Positions 1 to 9,137 of a stretch of DNA of 64,000 bases are shown piece by piece. Each line of letters opens with the position of its first letter. Position 1 is the stretch's first letter. The position numbers and the translations under genes were made by a program. The DNA comes from Caballeronia sp. SBC1 (lineage in GTDB: Bacteria; Pseudomonadota; Gammaproteobacteria; Burkholderiales; Burkholderiaceae). The stretch spans positions 310,001 to 374,000 of the forward strand of contig NZ_CP049158.1 in the NCBI RefSeq assembly GCF_011493005.1. The letters run 5' to 3'. The notes under the pieces were generated by a model. The model was not told the DNA's origin and made no database searches. It saw only the letters and a list, made by a program, of their open reading frames with translations.

Positions 1-34
1 CGGCCGCTTCTGTTTATCCGATAGGTAATCCACG

Positions 35-949
35 ATGGCATCGATCGAGCTTCCCATCCGACCGCTGGAGGCGATCGTCAAGCACCGGCGTGCGGCCGCC
101 TGGCTGCAGGCGACGCCGCTCGCGTTGACCTTCGTCCTGTTCTTTCTCGTGCCGCTGGTCATCACGCTGATCGTCAGTTTCTGGGACTTCAATGAATACC
201 AGATCATCCCTGCGTTCACGTTCAAGAACTACGCGGCGATCTTCGATGGCTGTTCTTCGATGACCGATGTTTGCGTGACCTTCAAGACCTACTGGTCGAC
301 GATCAAGTTCTGCGCGATCGTCTGGGCGGTGACGCTGGTGATCGGTTTTACAATCGCTTACTTCCTGTCGTTTCACGTCCGGTCATCAGGTATGCAGACG
401 GTTTTGTTCCTTGTGTGCACGATTCCGTTCTGGACTTCCAACGTGATCCGGATGATCTCGTGGATACCGCTACTCGGCCGCAACGGGCTCGTCAATCAGG
501 CACTGCTGTCATCGCATATGATCGATCAGCCGCTCGAATGGCTGCTCTATTCGAACTTCTCGGTCGTGCTCGCCTTCGTGCATCTTTATACGTTCTTCAT
601 GATCGTACCAATCTTCAACGCCATGATGCGCATTGACCGGTCGTTGCTCGAAGCCGCGCGCGACGCAGGTGCGAGCGGCTGGCAAGTGATCCGGGAAGTG
701 GTGTTGCCGTTGTCGAAGACGGGGATTGTGATCGGCTCGATCTTCGTGATCACCATCGTCATGGGCGATTTCCTTACGGTAGGTGTCATGGGTGGGCAGC
801 AGATTGCGTCGGTCGGAAAAATCATCCAGGTGCAGACCGGCTACCTCCAGTTTCCCGCCGCCGCGGCCAACGCGATCATCCTGCTGGCCGTCGTGCTGAT
901 GATTGTCTGGGCACTGACACGCGTAGTCGATATTCGCAAGGAGCTTTGA
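35..949 (+). CDS. ABC transporter inner-membrane permease, PotB type
   Basis: This 304-residue protein is an inner-membrane subunit of a spermidine/putrescine-type ABC importer (binding-protein-dependent permease fold). About six hydrophobic segments are visible, the first near residues 28-49. The cytoplasmic EAA loop that docks onto the ATPase is at residues 206-227 (EAARDAGASGW...LPL). The substrate cannot be read from the sequence. The partner permease starts one base after the stop, so the two are translationally linked; the ATPase and binding protein presumably lie to the left of the window. The ATG at 35 follows an AGG at 23-25 and leaves a normal cytoplasmic N-terminus. Confidence 0.9.
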   Translation: MASIELPIRPLEAIVKHRRAAAWLQATPLALTFVLFFLVPLVITLIVSFWDFNEYQIIPAFTFKNYAAIFDGCSSMTDVCVTFKTYWSTIKFCAIVWAVTLVIGFTIAYFLSFHVRSSGMQTVLFLVCTIPFWTSNVIRMISWIPLLGRNGLVNQALLSSHMIDQPLEWLLYSNFSVVLAFVHLYTFFMIVPIFNAMMRIDRSLLEAARDAGASGWQVIREVVLPLSKTGIVIGSIFVITIVMGDFLTVGVMGGQQIASVGKIIQVQTGYLQFPAAAANAIILLAVVLMIVWALTRVVDIRKEL

Positions 950-950
950 C

Positions 951-1865
951 ATGGCCGCGATTCTCCGCAGTCTGAAGCAGCACCGCGAGCCGCGTCCCAC
1001 CAGTTTCTACTGGCTCGCGCTGGTGTTCGGCCTATTCGTGCTGTTCCTCTATGGCCCGGTGATAACAATCTTCATCCTGTCGTTCCAGGGACCGGAGGGC
1101 GGCCTCACGTTCCCCATGCGCGGTGTTTCGCTGCACTGGTTCGCCGTGTTGCGTCAAGGCGTAGGCGACATCGACATATGGGCCGCGTTCGGACGCTCGG
1201 TGCGTCTTGCCGCAGTCGCCACGGTGCTGACAGTGCTGTTCTCGGTCGCGGCAGGGCTCGCGTTTCGCAAACGCTTTCGCGGTGACACGGCCGTGTTCTA
1301 CGTGTCCGTCGCGAGCCTGATCATGCCGTCGATCATTGTGTCGCTGGGAATCGGCCTGACGTTCCGGCTGCTCGATAACGGCGTCAAGTATCTTGCCGGC
1401 GCGTGGGGGCATCAGTCATTCGTCGACAACTACACCACCTCGATGGGCCTGTATACCTCGGCGCTCGGTGCGCATCTGACGTGGACGCTGCCATTCGGAC
1501 TGCTTGTGATGTTTGCCGTCTTCAACCGTTTCAACCCGGCGTATGAAGAGGCGGCTCGCGACCTTGGCGCGTCGCCCTGGCAGAGCTTTCGCCACGTGGT
1601 TTTGCCGATCATCGGGCCGTCGGTGATTGGAGTCGGGATGTTCGGTTTCACACTGTCGTGGGACGAGATCGCGCGCACGTCGCAGGCGATCGGCGACCAG
1701 AACACGCTGCCGCTGGAACTTCAGGGGCTCACGACTTCCGTCACCACACCCGTGATCTATGCGCTCGGCACGATGACCACGATGTTGTCGCTGACGGTGA
1801 TGGTGGTGGGGCTTCTGGCGGTCAAGTGGCTGAGCCGCCGGCGTTCGAGGGCGCTTGTGAGCTGA
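951..1865 (+). CDS. ABC transporter inner-membrane permease, PotC type
   Basis: The second permease of the same importer, 304 residues, with six or so membrane segments beginning near residue 21. Its EAA motif lies at residues 199-220 (EEAARDLGASPW...LPI). Pairing of PotB- and PotC-like permeases of equal length is the usual heterodimer of polyamine, 2-aminoethylphosphonate or opine importers. The start codon is one base behind the upstream stop, with GGAG inside the end of the upstream gene. The gene converges on an aminotransferase 30 bases away, whose substrate may be the transported amine; that link is inference. Confidence 0.9.
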   Translation: MAAILRSLKQHREPRPTSFYWLALVFGLFVLFLYGPVITIFILSFQGPEGGLTFPMRGVSLHWFAVLRQGVGDIDIWAAFGRSVRLAAVATVLTVLFSVAAGLAFRKRFRGDTAVFYVSVASLIMPSIIVSLGIGLTFRLLDNGVKYLAGAWGHQSFVDNYTTSMGLYTSALGAHLTWTLPFGLLVMFAVFNRFNPAYEEAARDLGASPWQSFRHVVLPIIGPSVIGVGMFGFTLSWDEIARTSQAIGDQNTLPLELQGLTTSVTTPVIYALGTMTTMLSLTVMVVGLLAVKWLSRRRSRALVS

Positions 1866-1895
1866 ACCCCGAAAGCCGGCACGTGCTCGCGCAAA

Positions 1896-3134
1896 TCAAG
1901 CCGCCGATAACGACCGCTCCAGCGCGGCCACGCCAGCGGGAAGATCCACCGGCACGCCGAGGTCGATCATCGTGCGGCCAAGGGCATGGATGGTCCTGAA
2001 GAGATGATGCTCGCGGCATTGCTCGCCCATCTGACCGATCCGTACGATCGGCGCGCCGAACGAGCCTGCAATCTCGACATGATGATGGCGCGAGATATGG
2101 GCGCATACGTCTGAACCGCTGATGCCCTGCGGCAACGCGATACCCACGACCGAATTCAGCCGGCTCGGTTTCGGAACATAGAGTGAGAGCGAGAGCGCTT
2201 CAACGCCCGCTTGCAGCGCGTTCGAACATCGATGATGCCTTGCGAACCGGCGCTCGAGCGTCTCGGCGCACACCAGTCGCAGCGCCTCATGGAGCGCGAG
2301 CACGCCCGACACTGGCGCCGTGTAATGGTAGGACGCGTTGTGCCAGAAGTTCGTTGCCAAGGACGCATCGAGGCACCAGTGCGTGGGTGGGACCGGGCGC
2401 GACATGATGCGTTGCCAGGCCGTTTCAGAGAACGCGAGCAGCGAAACACCGGGGATTGATGACAGCCCTTTCTGGCCGCCGGTGATCACGGCGTCGATAC
2501 CCCATGCGTCCATTGGCAATGGCATGGTGCTCAGCGTGCAGACCGCGTCGACAATCACCAGCGCGCCGGCGGCGCGGGCAACCGAGGCAATTGATTCGAG
2601 GCTGCGATTCCAGACGGTGTTGGACGTCTCGCCATGCACGATCGTCACGATCTCCGGACGAAACCGGTCGATAGCTTCCGCCGCTAGCTGCGTGTCCGCG
2701 GCGGTGCCGTCGACCACGTTCAGCGTTTCGACTTGAGCACCGGTTCGCCTCGCCATCTCCGCCATGCGCTCGCTGAAAAAGCCATTGCAGATGCAGAGTA
2801 CGCGCGAGCCTTTCCATGCAAGGTTCGTGATAGCCATTTCCATGGCTGCCGATCCCGGTCCCGCCACGCCCATCACCCATTTCGATTCGGTCTGGAACAC
2901 ATACCGGGCCATTGTCTTGACCTGCCCGATGACCGCGGCCATGGTTGAGCCAAGATGGTTGATCACGACGCCGTTGGCTTTGGCTACGGCGTCGGGAATC
3001 GGTACGGGGCCGGCGCCCATCATCAGCAGAGGTTCTTCAGGAAGAATTGAAGAGAGTGGCAGGACCGTCGGACACGCGATGCTGAACGTATCCGGCGTGC
3101 CGGAATCTGCGGCGAAGGGGTATCGGTCGTTCAT
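1896..3134 (-). CDS. Class V PLP aminotransferase, alanine-glyoxylate type
   Basis: A 412-residue fold-type I PLP enzyme of the class V family (alanine/serine-glyoxylate, pyridoxamine-pyruvate and 2-aminoethylphosphonate transaminases). Visible landmarks: GAGPVPIP near residue 40, which lines the substrate pocket in this family; HGETSNT at 168-174; the PLP-ring Asp in IVDAV near 196; and the Schiff-base Lys 222 in GGQKGLSSIPG. It should move an amino group from a small amine to glyoxylate or pyruvate, but the sequence does not settle the donor. It lies tail to tail with two amine-type permeases and head to head (across a DUF2917 gene) with a MocR regulator, which suggests a regulated amine-use unit. 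Confidence 0.88.
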   Translation of the reverse strand: MNDRYPFAADSGTPDTFSIACPTVLPLSSILPEEPLLMMGAGPVPIPDAVAKANGVVINHLGSTMAAVIGQVKTMARYVFQTESKWVMGVAGPGSAAMEMAITNLAWKGSRVLCICNGFFSERMAEMARRTGAQVETLNVVDGTAADTQLAAEAIDRFRPEIVTIVHGETSNTVWNRSLESIASVARAAGALVIVDAVCTLSTMPLPMDAWGIDAVITGGQKGLSSIPGVSLLAFSETAWQRIMSRPVPPTHWCLDASLATNFWHNASYHYTAPVSGVLALHEALRLVCAETLERRFARHHRCSNALQAGVEALSLSLYVPKPSRLNSVVGIALPQGISGSDVCAHISRHHHVEIAGSFGAPIVRIGQMGEQCREHHLFRTIHALGRTMIDLGVPVDLPAGVAALERSLSAA

Positions 3135-3196
3135 CAGGGTTCGCTTAATAAAGGCGTTGTCGGGTGGCTAAGCTGCAGTACACGGCCGGGACCCGC

Positions 3197-3505
3197 TCAC
3201 ATTGCCCGTGTTCTGCGCTGGCCGAAACGCATCAGCAACCAGTAGAACGCGAATCGCCACGTGGGCGAGAATACCGGTGCAGAGGCCAAAACGAAACGGC
3301 TATTTGGCTCGGATGCGGTGATCCAGACCTTCGAACGCGGCGCAAGCTCGAGCGTTTCGCCTGCCCGCAGCCACCAGTCTTCCGGTTCGCCTTCAATGGT
3401 CAGCCACACTGTACCCCGGCAAACCGTCAGGGTATGAGGCCGATCGATGAGCCAGCAGGCTGGCTCATCATGGGGTTCTTGCTCCAAGGTCCGGATTTCG
3501 CGCAT
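3197..3505 (-). CDS. DUF2917 family small protein
   Basis: A 102-residue protein with the DUF2917 signature: a compact beta-rich, cupin-like core around residues 20-75 containing RPHTLTVCRGTVWLTIEGEPEDWWLRAGETLEL. No catalytic residues can be named and the function of the family is unknown. It has no signal peptide. It precedes the aminotransferase on the same strand with a 62-base gap, so both may be driven from the region at 3506-3650 that also carries the putative MocR operator. Confidence 0.8.
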   Translation of the reverse strand: MREIRTLEQEPHDEPACWLIDRPHTLTVCRGTVWLTIEGEPEDWWLRAGETLELAPRSKVWITASEPNSRFVLASAPVFSPTWRFAFYWLLMRFGQRRTRAM

Positions 3506-3585
3506 GTCCCTCTCCCATCACGGCCACTCACAAAGAGACGGCCTCTTGACTGCATTATTTATTTAAACTTCAATCTTAGGAATGT

Positions 3586-3614
3586 ACAGTCGCGAACAGT
3601 TGTGCCGTACTGTT
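3586..3614. promoter_or_regulatory. Putative operator of the MocR-type regulator
   Basis: Three copies of the pentamer ACAGT lie between two divergent genes: direct copies at 3586-3590 and 3596-3600 (10 bases apart, one helical turn) and an inverted copy ACTGT at 3609-3613. The last two form the inverted repeat AACAGT-N8-ACTGTT. MocR/GabR-type regulators commonly bind repeats like this upstream of their own gene. The position, 37 bases before the regulator ATG, fits autoregulation. Binding itself is inference. Confidence 0.45.
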
Positions 3615-3650
3615 CAGTGATTTTCCCTGCACACTTCAAGAGATCACGCG

Positions 3651-5051
3651 ATGAACCTCGTCATCGATCCACAAAGCGGCGTCCCCATGACCGACCAGCT
3701 TGTGACCGGCATTTCAGGTCTGATACGGTCGCGGCAGCTTTTGGCCGGCGTGAAGCTGCCGTCCATCCGGGCGCTGGCGGCCGCCCAGCGGATTAGCCGC
3801 TTTCCGGTTATTGAAGCGTACGACAGGCTTTCGTCGCTGGGTTTTATCGTGCCGAAGCATGGTTCGGGCTTCTACGTGGCGAACCACATGGGAGGCGAGG
3901 ACAGCGCGTCGGGTGGCTCGGATCCTCGTCTTGCCGAAGAAGAGTCGCATCAGATCCTGCAGCAGTTCAACTATCCCGGTGAAACTTTAAAGCTGAGCAG
4001 CGGGTTCGTGCCGGAAGCGTGGCGAGACATTGAGGGCATTGCCCAGACCGTGCGCCAGGTCATGCGAATGGACCCAAGTTGCGTGATCGACTACGCCATG
4101 CCGCATGGCGATGCGAATTTGCGGCACCAGATCCAGATGCGCCTCGGGATAGTCGGCATTGAAGCGGACATCTCGAACGTCATTGTCACGAGCGGTGCGA
4201 GCCAAGCGCTCGATCTGGTCGTCCGGTTCATGCTAAAGCCGGGCGATACCGTGTTCGTGGAAGACCCCGGCTACTACAACCTGTTCGGCTTGCTCAAGCT
4301 GCAAGGCGTCAGGATTGTCGGCGTTCCGCGCCTGGCGAGCGGGCCCGATGTGGATGTCGCGGAGCATTTGCTCAAGACCATCAAGCCGAAACTGTTCTTC
4401 ATCAATACCGTCTTTCATAACCCGACCGCGACGAATGTAGCGCCGCAGGTCGCGTTCAAGTTGCTGCAGCTCGCGCAGCAGCACGACTTCATGATCGTGG
4501 AAGACGATATCTATGCGGACTTCCAGGCGACGCCGACTCAACGGCTTGCGTCGCTCGATCAACTCGATCATGTGATCTATGTGGGCGGGTTGTCGAAGAC
4601 GCTGTCGTCGTCGTTGCGGATTGGTTATCTGGCAGCCAAGCGCGACCTGATCAAGGACCTGGTAGACGTGAAGGTGCTCACCAGCCTCGGCGGTTCGCGC
4701 TTTAGCGAATGCGTGGTGGCGGCGTTGCTTGAGCGAGGCACGTATCGCAAGTACCTCGAGCGCTTGCGGCGCCGGATTCACGATACGCTGTCAACGGCCG
4801 TTCAGCGTCTTGAGGAAAACGGCTGGGAGGTCTTCGATGAACCCAGCGGCGGCAATTTTGTGTGGACGCGAGTGCCGGGCATAGACGATTCGATGGTCCT
4901 CGTCGATCACGCGCTGAAGTTTGGTATCACGCTCGCGCCGGGGAGCTACTACCGCCCGAATGGCGAGGTGTCGGCATGGGTGCGGATCAACACGGCCCAT
5001 ACCCACGATGCGCGCGCTATCAGGTTCTTTGAACACATGGGACGGACGTAA
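3651..5051 (+). CDS. MocR/PdxR-type GntR regulator with aminotransferase domain
   Basis: A 466-residue fusion of an N-terminal GntR-type winged helix (residues about 8-78, LPSIRALAAAQRISRFPVIEAYDRL...GFYV) and a C-terminal class I aminotransferase-like domain (about 110-466). The PLP lysine is Lys 316 in GGLSKTLSSSLRIGY, and the cofactor-pocket motif NPTATNV is near 257. In this family the C-terminal domain senses PLP or an amino compound instead of performing catalysis. It is divergent from the DUF2917/aminotransferase pair, so those genes, and perhaps the permeases, are the likely targets. The ATG at 3651 is the natural start for the wing-helix domain. Confidence 0.9.
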   Translation: MNLVIDPQSGVPMTDQLVTGISGLIRSRQLLAGVKLPSIRALAAAQRISRFPVIEAYDRLSSLGFIVPKHGSGFYVANHMGGEDSASGGSDPRLAEEESHQILQQFNYPGETLKLSSGFVPEAWRDIEGIAQTVRQVMRMDPSCVIDYAMPHGDANLRHQIQMRLGIVGIEADISNVIVTSGASQALDLVVRFMLKPGDTVFVEDPGYYNLFGLLKLQGVRIVGVPRLASGPDVDVAEHLLKTIKPKLFFINTVFHNPTATNVAPQVAFKLLQLAQQHDFMIVEDDIYADFQATPTQRLASLDQLDHVIYVGGLSKTLSSSLRIGYLAAKRDLIKDLVDVKVLTSLGGSRFSECVVAALLERGTYRKYLERLRRRIHDTLSTAVQRLEENGWEVFDEPSGGNFVWTRVPGIDDSMVLVDHALKFGITLAPGSYYRPNGEVSAWVRINTAHTHDARAIRFFEHMGRT

Positions 5052-5129
5052 CGTTCGCTCGCGCCGGTGGGCGGGGTTTGGTGGTTTGGGGCGTAGTGGG
5101 CGGAGTCGATCCCAGGTTGCCAGGTTCCC

Positions 5130-5205
5130 GGGTTAGCGGTCGGGGTCAATGCCGGGTTGCTGCTTTCGGCACCTGGCCCGCCGGCACTAACCCAACCGCT
5201 AACCC
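5130..5205. terminator. Inverted repeat between convergent genes, possible terminator
   Basis: An 11-base perfect inverted repeat, GGGTTAGCGGT at 5130-5140 and ACCGCTAACCC at 5195-5205, encloses a GC-rich 54-base interior that has further short complementary pieces. It lies between two genes that converge on it. There is no T-run, so intrinsic termination is uncertain. Confidence 0.3.
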
Positions 5206-5252
5206 CTACCCGCCAGGATCCAAAACCCGTCCACCGGCGCGAGCGAAAACCT

Positions 5253-6596
5253 TCAGACCTCCACGTCTTCCAGGCTGAACAACTCAGTCTGGTCGTTGTA
5301 CGAAAACACCTCCCCGAAACGCCCCCAGTTGATCACCGAATCCAGCGTGTCTTCCGCGGCGCCGTCGGTCAGGAAATCCTCCAGTTCCTGTTCAAAGCGC
5401 ACGCGCGGAGCCCGATGCCCCGGCCGCTCATTCAACACCTTCTTGATGCGGGCGGCCAGCGGCACGTGCTTCAACAGATGATCGGCGAACATCATCTTGC
5501 GTTCGTGAGTACCCAGATCGGCAAACACATGGGCCGCGGGCGTCAGATAGATATCCCCTTCGCGCAGTTCGGCGAAACCCAGGTGCTGCAACGTTTCCGC
5601 GATCGGGAACAGGTCGTCAACTTCCAGATGCAGCGAACGCGCAATCTCCGGCATGTCGGCGCGGCCATGGTACGGATCGGCGGCAAGCGTTTCAATCAGG
5701 CCGGCCAGCAAGTTGGTCGACACATGCGGCAACCGGCTGCCAAACTCGAGCGTCTGCTTGGTCGCCTCACCGGATTGCCGCGCCGTCATCTTGGCGTAGA
5801 TTTCATCGACGAGCGATCTGAACGCCGGATCGAGACGATTGCGAGGATGCTTGAACGGCACCTCGATCTCGGCAATCACCCGACCCGGATTCGACGACAA
5901 CACCATGATCCGGTCGCACATGAATACCGCTTCTTCAATGTTGTGCGTCACGATCAACACCGACTTGATCGGCATCTTGCCCTGCGTCCAGAGGTCAAGC
6001 AGGTCAGTACGCAAGTTCTCGGCCGTCAGCACGTCGAGCGCGGAGAAGGGCTCGTCCATCAGCAAGAGCGTCGGGTCGACTACCAGCGCACGGGCGAAAC
6101 CCACCCGCTGGCGCATCCCGCCCGACAGTTCACGCGGATACGCGTTCTCGAAACCGTCCAGCCCGATCAGATCGATTGCGGCGAGCGCCCGCGCCCGGCG
6201 CGGCGCAGCACCCACTCCCTGCGCCTCCAGCCCCGCTTCCACGTTCTGAAGCACAGTCAGCCACGGGAACAGCGCGAACGTCTGGAACACCATGGCGACG
6301 CCATCGGCGGGACCTTCGAGCGGCTTGCCTTTATAGGTGACGTCGCCGGTGGTCGGCTCGATCAAGCCTGCGATGATACGCAGCAGCGTTGACTTGCCCG
6401 AGCCCGAGCGTCCTAGCAAGCCGACGATCTCACCCTCTCGCAATGAGAGGTTGACGCCGTCGAGCACGAGCAGGTCGCCCTGGCTTTTCTTGAAGCCCCG
6501 CGACACACCCTTGACGTTCAGGATCTCTTCGGCAGCACGGGAAGCAGGGCTCGCCGGCGTCACGGGGGAAACCACGTTGAAGTCTGAATTTGGCAT
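5253..6596 (-). CDS. Nitrate/sulfonate/taurine-type ABC ATPase with AAA-associated C-terminal domain
   Basis: A 447-residue ATPase. Residues about 25-260 form an ABC nucleotide-binding domain: Walker A GRSGSGKS at 62-69, Q-loop near 105, signature LSGGM at 157-161, Walker B LLLMDEP at 177-183. Residues about 300-440 form the extra AAA-associated domain found on some ATPases of the NrtD/SsuB class, thought to be regulatory. The gene sits 12 bases behind a double permease on the same strand. No binding protein is encoded next to it, so the substrate is open. The long N-terminal extension before the ABC fold is low-complexity. Confidence 0.9.
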   Translation of the reverse strand: MPNSDFNVVSPVTPASPASRAAEEILNVKGVSRGFKKSQGDLLVLDGVNLSLREGEIVGLLGRSGSGKSTLLRIIAGLIEPTTGDVTYKGKPLEGPADGVAMVFQTFALFPWLTVLQNVEAGLEAQGVGAAPRRARALAAIDLIGLDGFENAYPRELSGGMRQRVGFARALVVDPTLLLMDEPFSALDVLTAENLRTDLLDLWTQGKMPIKSVLIVTHNIEEAVFMCDRIMVLSSNPGRVIAEIEVPFKHPRNRLDPAFRSLVDEIYAKMTARQSGEATKQTLEFGSRLPHVSTNLLAGLIETLAADPYHGRADMPEIARSLHLEVDDLFPIAETLQHLGFAELREGDIYLTPAAHVFADLGTHERKMMFADHLLKHVPLAARIKKVLNERPGHRAPRVRFEQELEDFLTDGAAEDTLDSVINWGRFGEVFSYNDQTELFSLEDVEV

Positions 6597-6608
6597 GTTG
6601 ATAGGTCC

Positions 6609-8360
6609 TCAATCGACTCGAAGCTTGGCTTCGGCAAAGGTGTACATGGGGCGCCACAGCAGGCGGTTGAAAAGGGTGACGAACAACGACATGACGGCAA
6701 TGCCCAGGATGATCTTCGGATAGTCGCCCGCAGCGGTGGTTTGCGCGATGTACGCGCCCAGGCCATGCGCCACGACCTTGGTGTCGCCCCACTGCACGAA
6801 CTCGGCGACGATACTGGCGTTCCACGCACCCCCTGAAGCGGTGATCGCGCCCGTCACGTAGTACGGGAAGATGCCTGGCAGCATGGCCTGACGCCACCAT
6901 TGCCAGCCACGAATCCGGAAGTTGGTGGCCACCTCGCGGTAGTCGTTCGGGTAAGCCGTCGCGCCCGCGATCACGTTGAACAGGATGTACCACTGCGTTC
7001 CGAGCACGATGAGCGGCGACAACCAGATATCGGGGTTCAGGTGAAAGCGGACAATCACGATCACGAAGATGGGAAACAAAAGGTTCGCCGGAAACGCCGC
7101 CAGGAATTGCGCGATTGGCTGCACTTTCTCGGCAAGCGCGGGACGCAATCCGATCATCACGCCAAGCGGGACCCAGATCACCGATGAGATCGCGATCAGG
7201 ATCACCACGCGCAACAACGTGATCAATCCAAGGACAACCACGTGACCTACCTCATGCAGGTCCACGCCGGTGCGGACGTAGGTGACCACGCGCCACACCA
7301 CATAAAGCGTAACCGCGATGACCACGATGCTCCAGGCAATGTCGCCGACACGTGACGGCGTCTTGCGCTTCGTCATGCGCAAATTCACCCGGTCGAACGA
7401 AGGCAGTCGCATCGGGATGCGTGCCGCGCTGGCGAAGACCCAGCCGGCTGGCACGAGCAAGCGGTGAATCAGGCGCGTGCGTCGAACCAGGCCGAGCACC
7501 CAAGACTCCGGGGCGATACCGGAACTGGACGTTTCCATGCGGAATTTGTCGGCCCAGGCAACGAGCGGACGAAACAGCAATTGGTCGTAGCCAAGGATCA
7601 CAATGGTCATCGTGAGGATGACCCAGCCGACCGCGCCCATGTTCTTTTCGGTGATCGCCTGCGCGAGATACGCGCCGATGCCCGGCAGCGTGATCGTGTT
7701 GTTGCCGACCGTGATTGCCTCGGAGGCAACCACGAAGAACCAGCCGCCGGACATCGACATCATCATGTTCCAGATGAGGCCCGGCATTGAGAAGGGGACT
7801 TCCAGCTTCCAGAATCGCTGCCATGCCGTCAGGTGGAAGCTGCGGGCGACTTCCTCCAGGTCTCGCGGCGTTGTGCGCAACGACTGGTAGAAACTGAACG
7901 TCATGTTCCACGCCTGGCTCGTGAAGATCGCGAAGATCGCCGCGCATTCGGCACCTGCCACGCGCGTCGGAAACAACGCGATGAAGAACGTGACCGTGAA
8001 CGAGATATAGCCAAGTACAGGAACCGACTGGAGGATGTCCAGGATCGGCACGAGCACCTTTTCTGCCCGACGGCTCTTGGCCGCAAGGGTGCCGTAGATG
8101 AGCGTGAATACCAGCGAAGCAATCATGGCGGCGAGCATCCGCAATGTTGTGCGCAGCGCATATTCAGGCAGGTTCGACGGCGCGAGCGAGATCACTTGCG
8201 TCTTGAGCGTGGCGATGGGCGCCATGGTCTGATGGAAGCCGATGGCGGCCATCGCAATCACGCAAATGATCAGAGGGAACGCGACAAAGTCCCATCGATT
8301 AGGCAACAAGCGCCAGGCAGACGCGTTGGCCGTGCGGTTCAGGTTGAATCCGAAGTCCAT
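6609..8360 (-). CDS. Fused double ABC permease, nitrate/sulfonate type
   Basis: At 583 residues this is twice the size of a normal permease. It carries two tandem binding-protein-dependent permease domains: an N-terminal half (about 25-275, EAA-like loop DLEEVARSFHLTAWQRFWKLEVP) and a C-terminal half (about 340-575, loop DYREVATNFRIRGWQWWRQAMLP). The two halves probably act as the pseudo-dimeric pore for the adjacent ATPase. The gene is the first of a two-gene unit; the substrate-binding protein is absent from the neighbourhood. This fused form is known next to ATPases with the AAA-associated domain. The ATG at 8360 is preceded by GGAGAATAT. Confidence 0.88.
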   Translation of the reverse strand: MDFGFNLNRTANASAWRLLPNRWDFVAFPLIICVIAMAAIGFHQTMAPIATLKTQVISLAPSNLPEYALRTTLRMLAAMIASLVFTLIYGTLAAKSRRAEKVLVPILDILQSVPVLGYISFTVTFFIALFPTRVAGAECAAIFAIFTSQAWNMTFSFYQSLRTTPRDLEEVARSFHLTAWQRFWKLEVPFSMPGLIWNMMMSMSGGWFFVVASEAITVGNNTITLPGIGAYLAQAITEKNMGAVGWVILTMTIVILGYDQLLFRPLVAWADKFRMETSSSGIAPESWVLGLVRRTRLIHRLLVPAGWVFASAARIPMRLPSFDRVNLRMTKRKTPSRVGDIAWSIVVIAVTLYVVWRVVTYVRTGVDLHEVGHVVVLGLITLLRVVILIAISSVIWVPLGVMIGLRPALAEKVQPIAQFLAAFPANLLFPIFVIVIVRFHLNPDIWLSPLIVLGTQWYILFNVIAGATAYPNDYREVATNFRIRGWQWWRQAMLPGIFPYYVTGAITASGGAWNASIVAEFVQWGDTKVVAHGLGAYIAQTTAAGDYPKIILGIAVMSLFVTLFNRLLWRPMYTFAEAKLRVD

Positions 8361-9071
8361 ATATTCTCCGAACAGCTATGCATGAAAACATGGCGGCGTG
8401 CCCTTCGAGGTCCGAGCCTTGGATGCCGCCATGCGTTGATTCACCGATGCAAACATATGAGGGCATCAGCATGCGACTAAGCCGCGATAAAAACGTGAAC
8501 TGTAAGCTTTGATCGTCGTTGGTGGTTAAGGGATGCGGCTAGGCAATGGCATGCGCGCGGCTAGTCTGGACACGATTTTGTCCGGGTAATTTCGACCGTT
8601 CTTTCTGAACGGCCCGACACTACTACAAACCGTGTTTCAGGCACAACCTCGGAGGTGAAACAGTTCCGTTTTTTGCCGCGATGATCCGGTCTATGGGGGT
8701 GGTCCGCCGGAGATCACAGGCAAGCGGGTGCAGCAACAGGGGCCCGGGACAGGTCAGCATCTGCTTAATGCATCTTGATGCTGAACGTGCTTGTCGGCTT
8801 TTTGAAGGTTTTTGAGAATTTTTGAAGGGCTAAGGCGAACCGGAAATATTTCGTTTCCCTTACGGATGCCATGCGAGCGCAATGGACGGGCTACACCCGC
8901 TTGGCGTCCGCCAGCGTGGCGATGGTGAGCGCGCACGTTGCCATAGCGCCACGGCGAGGATTGCCCAGGCTCTATTCAGAACACGGTTTGATTCCGTACC
9001 CTGTTGATTGAAAAAGTTAGTTATGCTTTATTATTTGAAAGCTTCAATTCAATTGTCGACGTAAATCAAAG
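8361..9071. other. Long intergenic stretch without a supported gene
   Basis: About 710 bases separate the permease gene from the ferritin-like gene. The only open frames are short and show no family resemblance or convincing ribosome site. The right part (about 9000-9060) is AT-rich. The left part must hold the promoter of the leftward ABC unit, but no clear -35/-10 pair stood out. Confidence 0.5.
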
Positions 9072-9111
9072 CCGCGCTGGTTCCCATCACAAGTGATAGA
9101 AACCGGCGCGG
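9072..9111 (-). terminator. Hairpin terminator of the ferritin-like gene
   Basis: Outer arms CCGCGCTGGTT (9072-9082) and AACCGGCGCGG (9101-9111) pair with one wobble, and an inner ATCAC/GTGAT stem closes the top. It lies 27 bases beyond the stop of the leftward gene. On that strand the stem is followed by CTTTGATTT, a weak U tract. Confidence 0.6.
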
Positions 9112-9137
9112 TGAGGCCAGGATGCTCCCGACTTCTA

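Noticed and set aside
1..34. End of an upstream gene in the first 34 bases
   Set aside because: Stops occur at 22-24 and 26-28 in two frames, but too little sequence is present to tell which gene ends here.
5157..6392. A 411-residue rightward open frame
   Set aside because: It is antisense to the ABC ATPase gene and its composition (Arg/His/Gln-rich) is the usual shadow of a GC-rich gene on the opposite strand.
8754..8936. A 60-residue leftward frame in the 8.4-9.1 kb gap
   Set aside because: Low-complexity composition, no ribosome site and no family resemblance.
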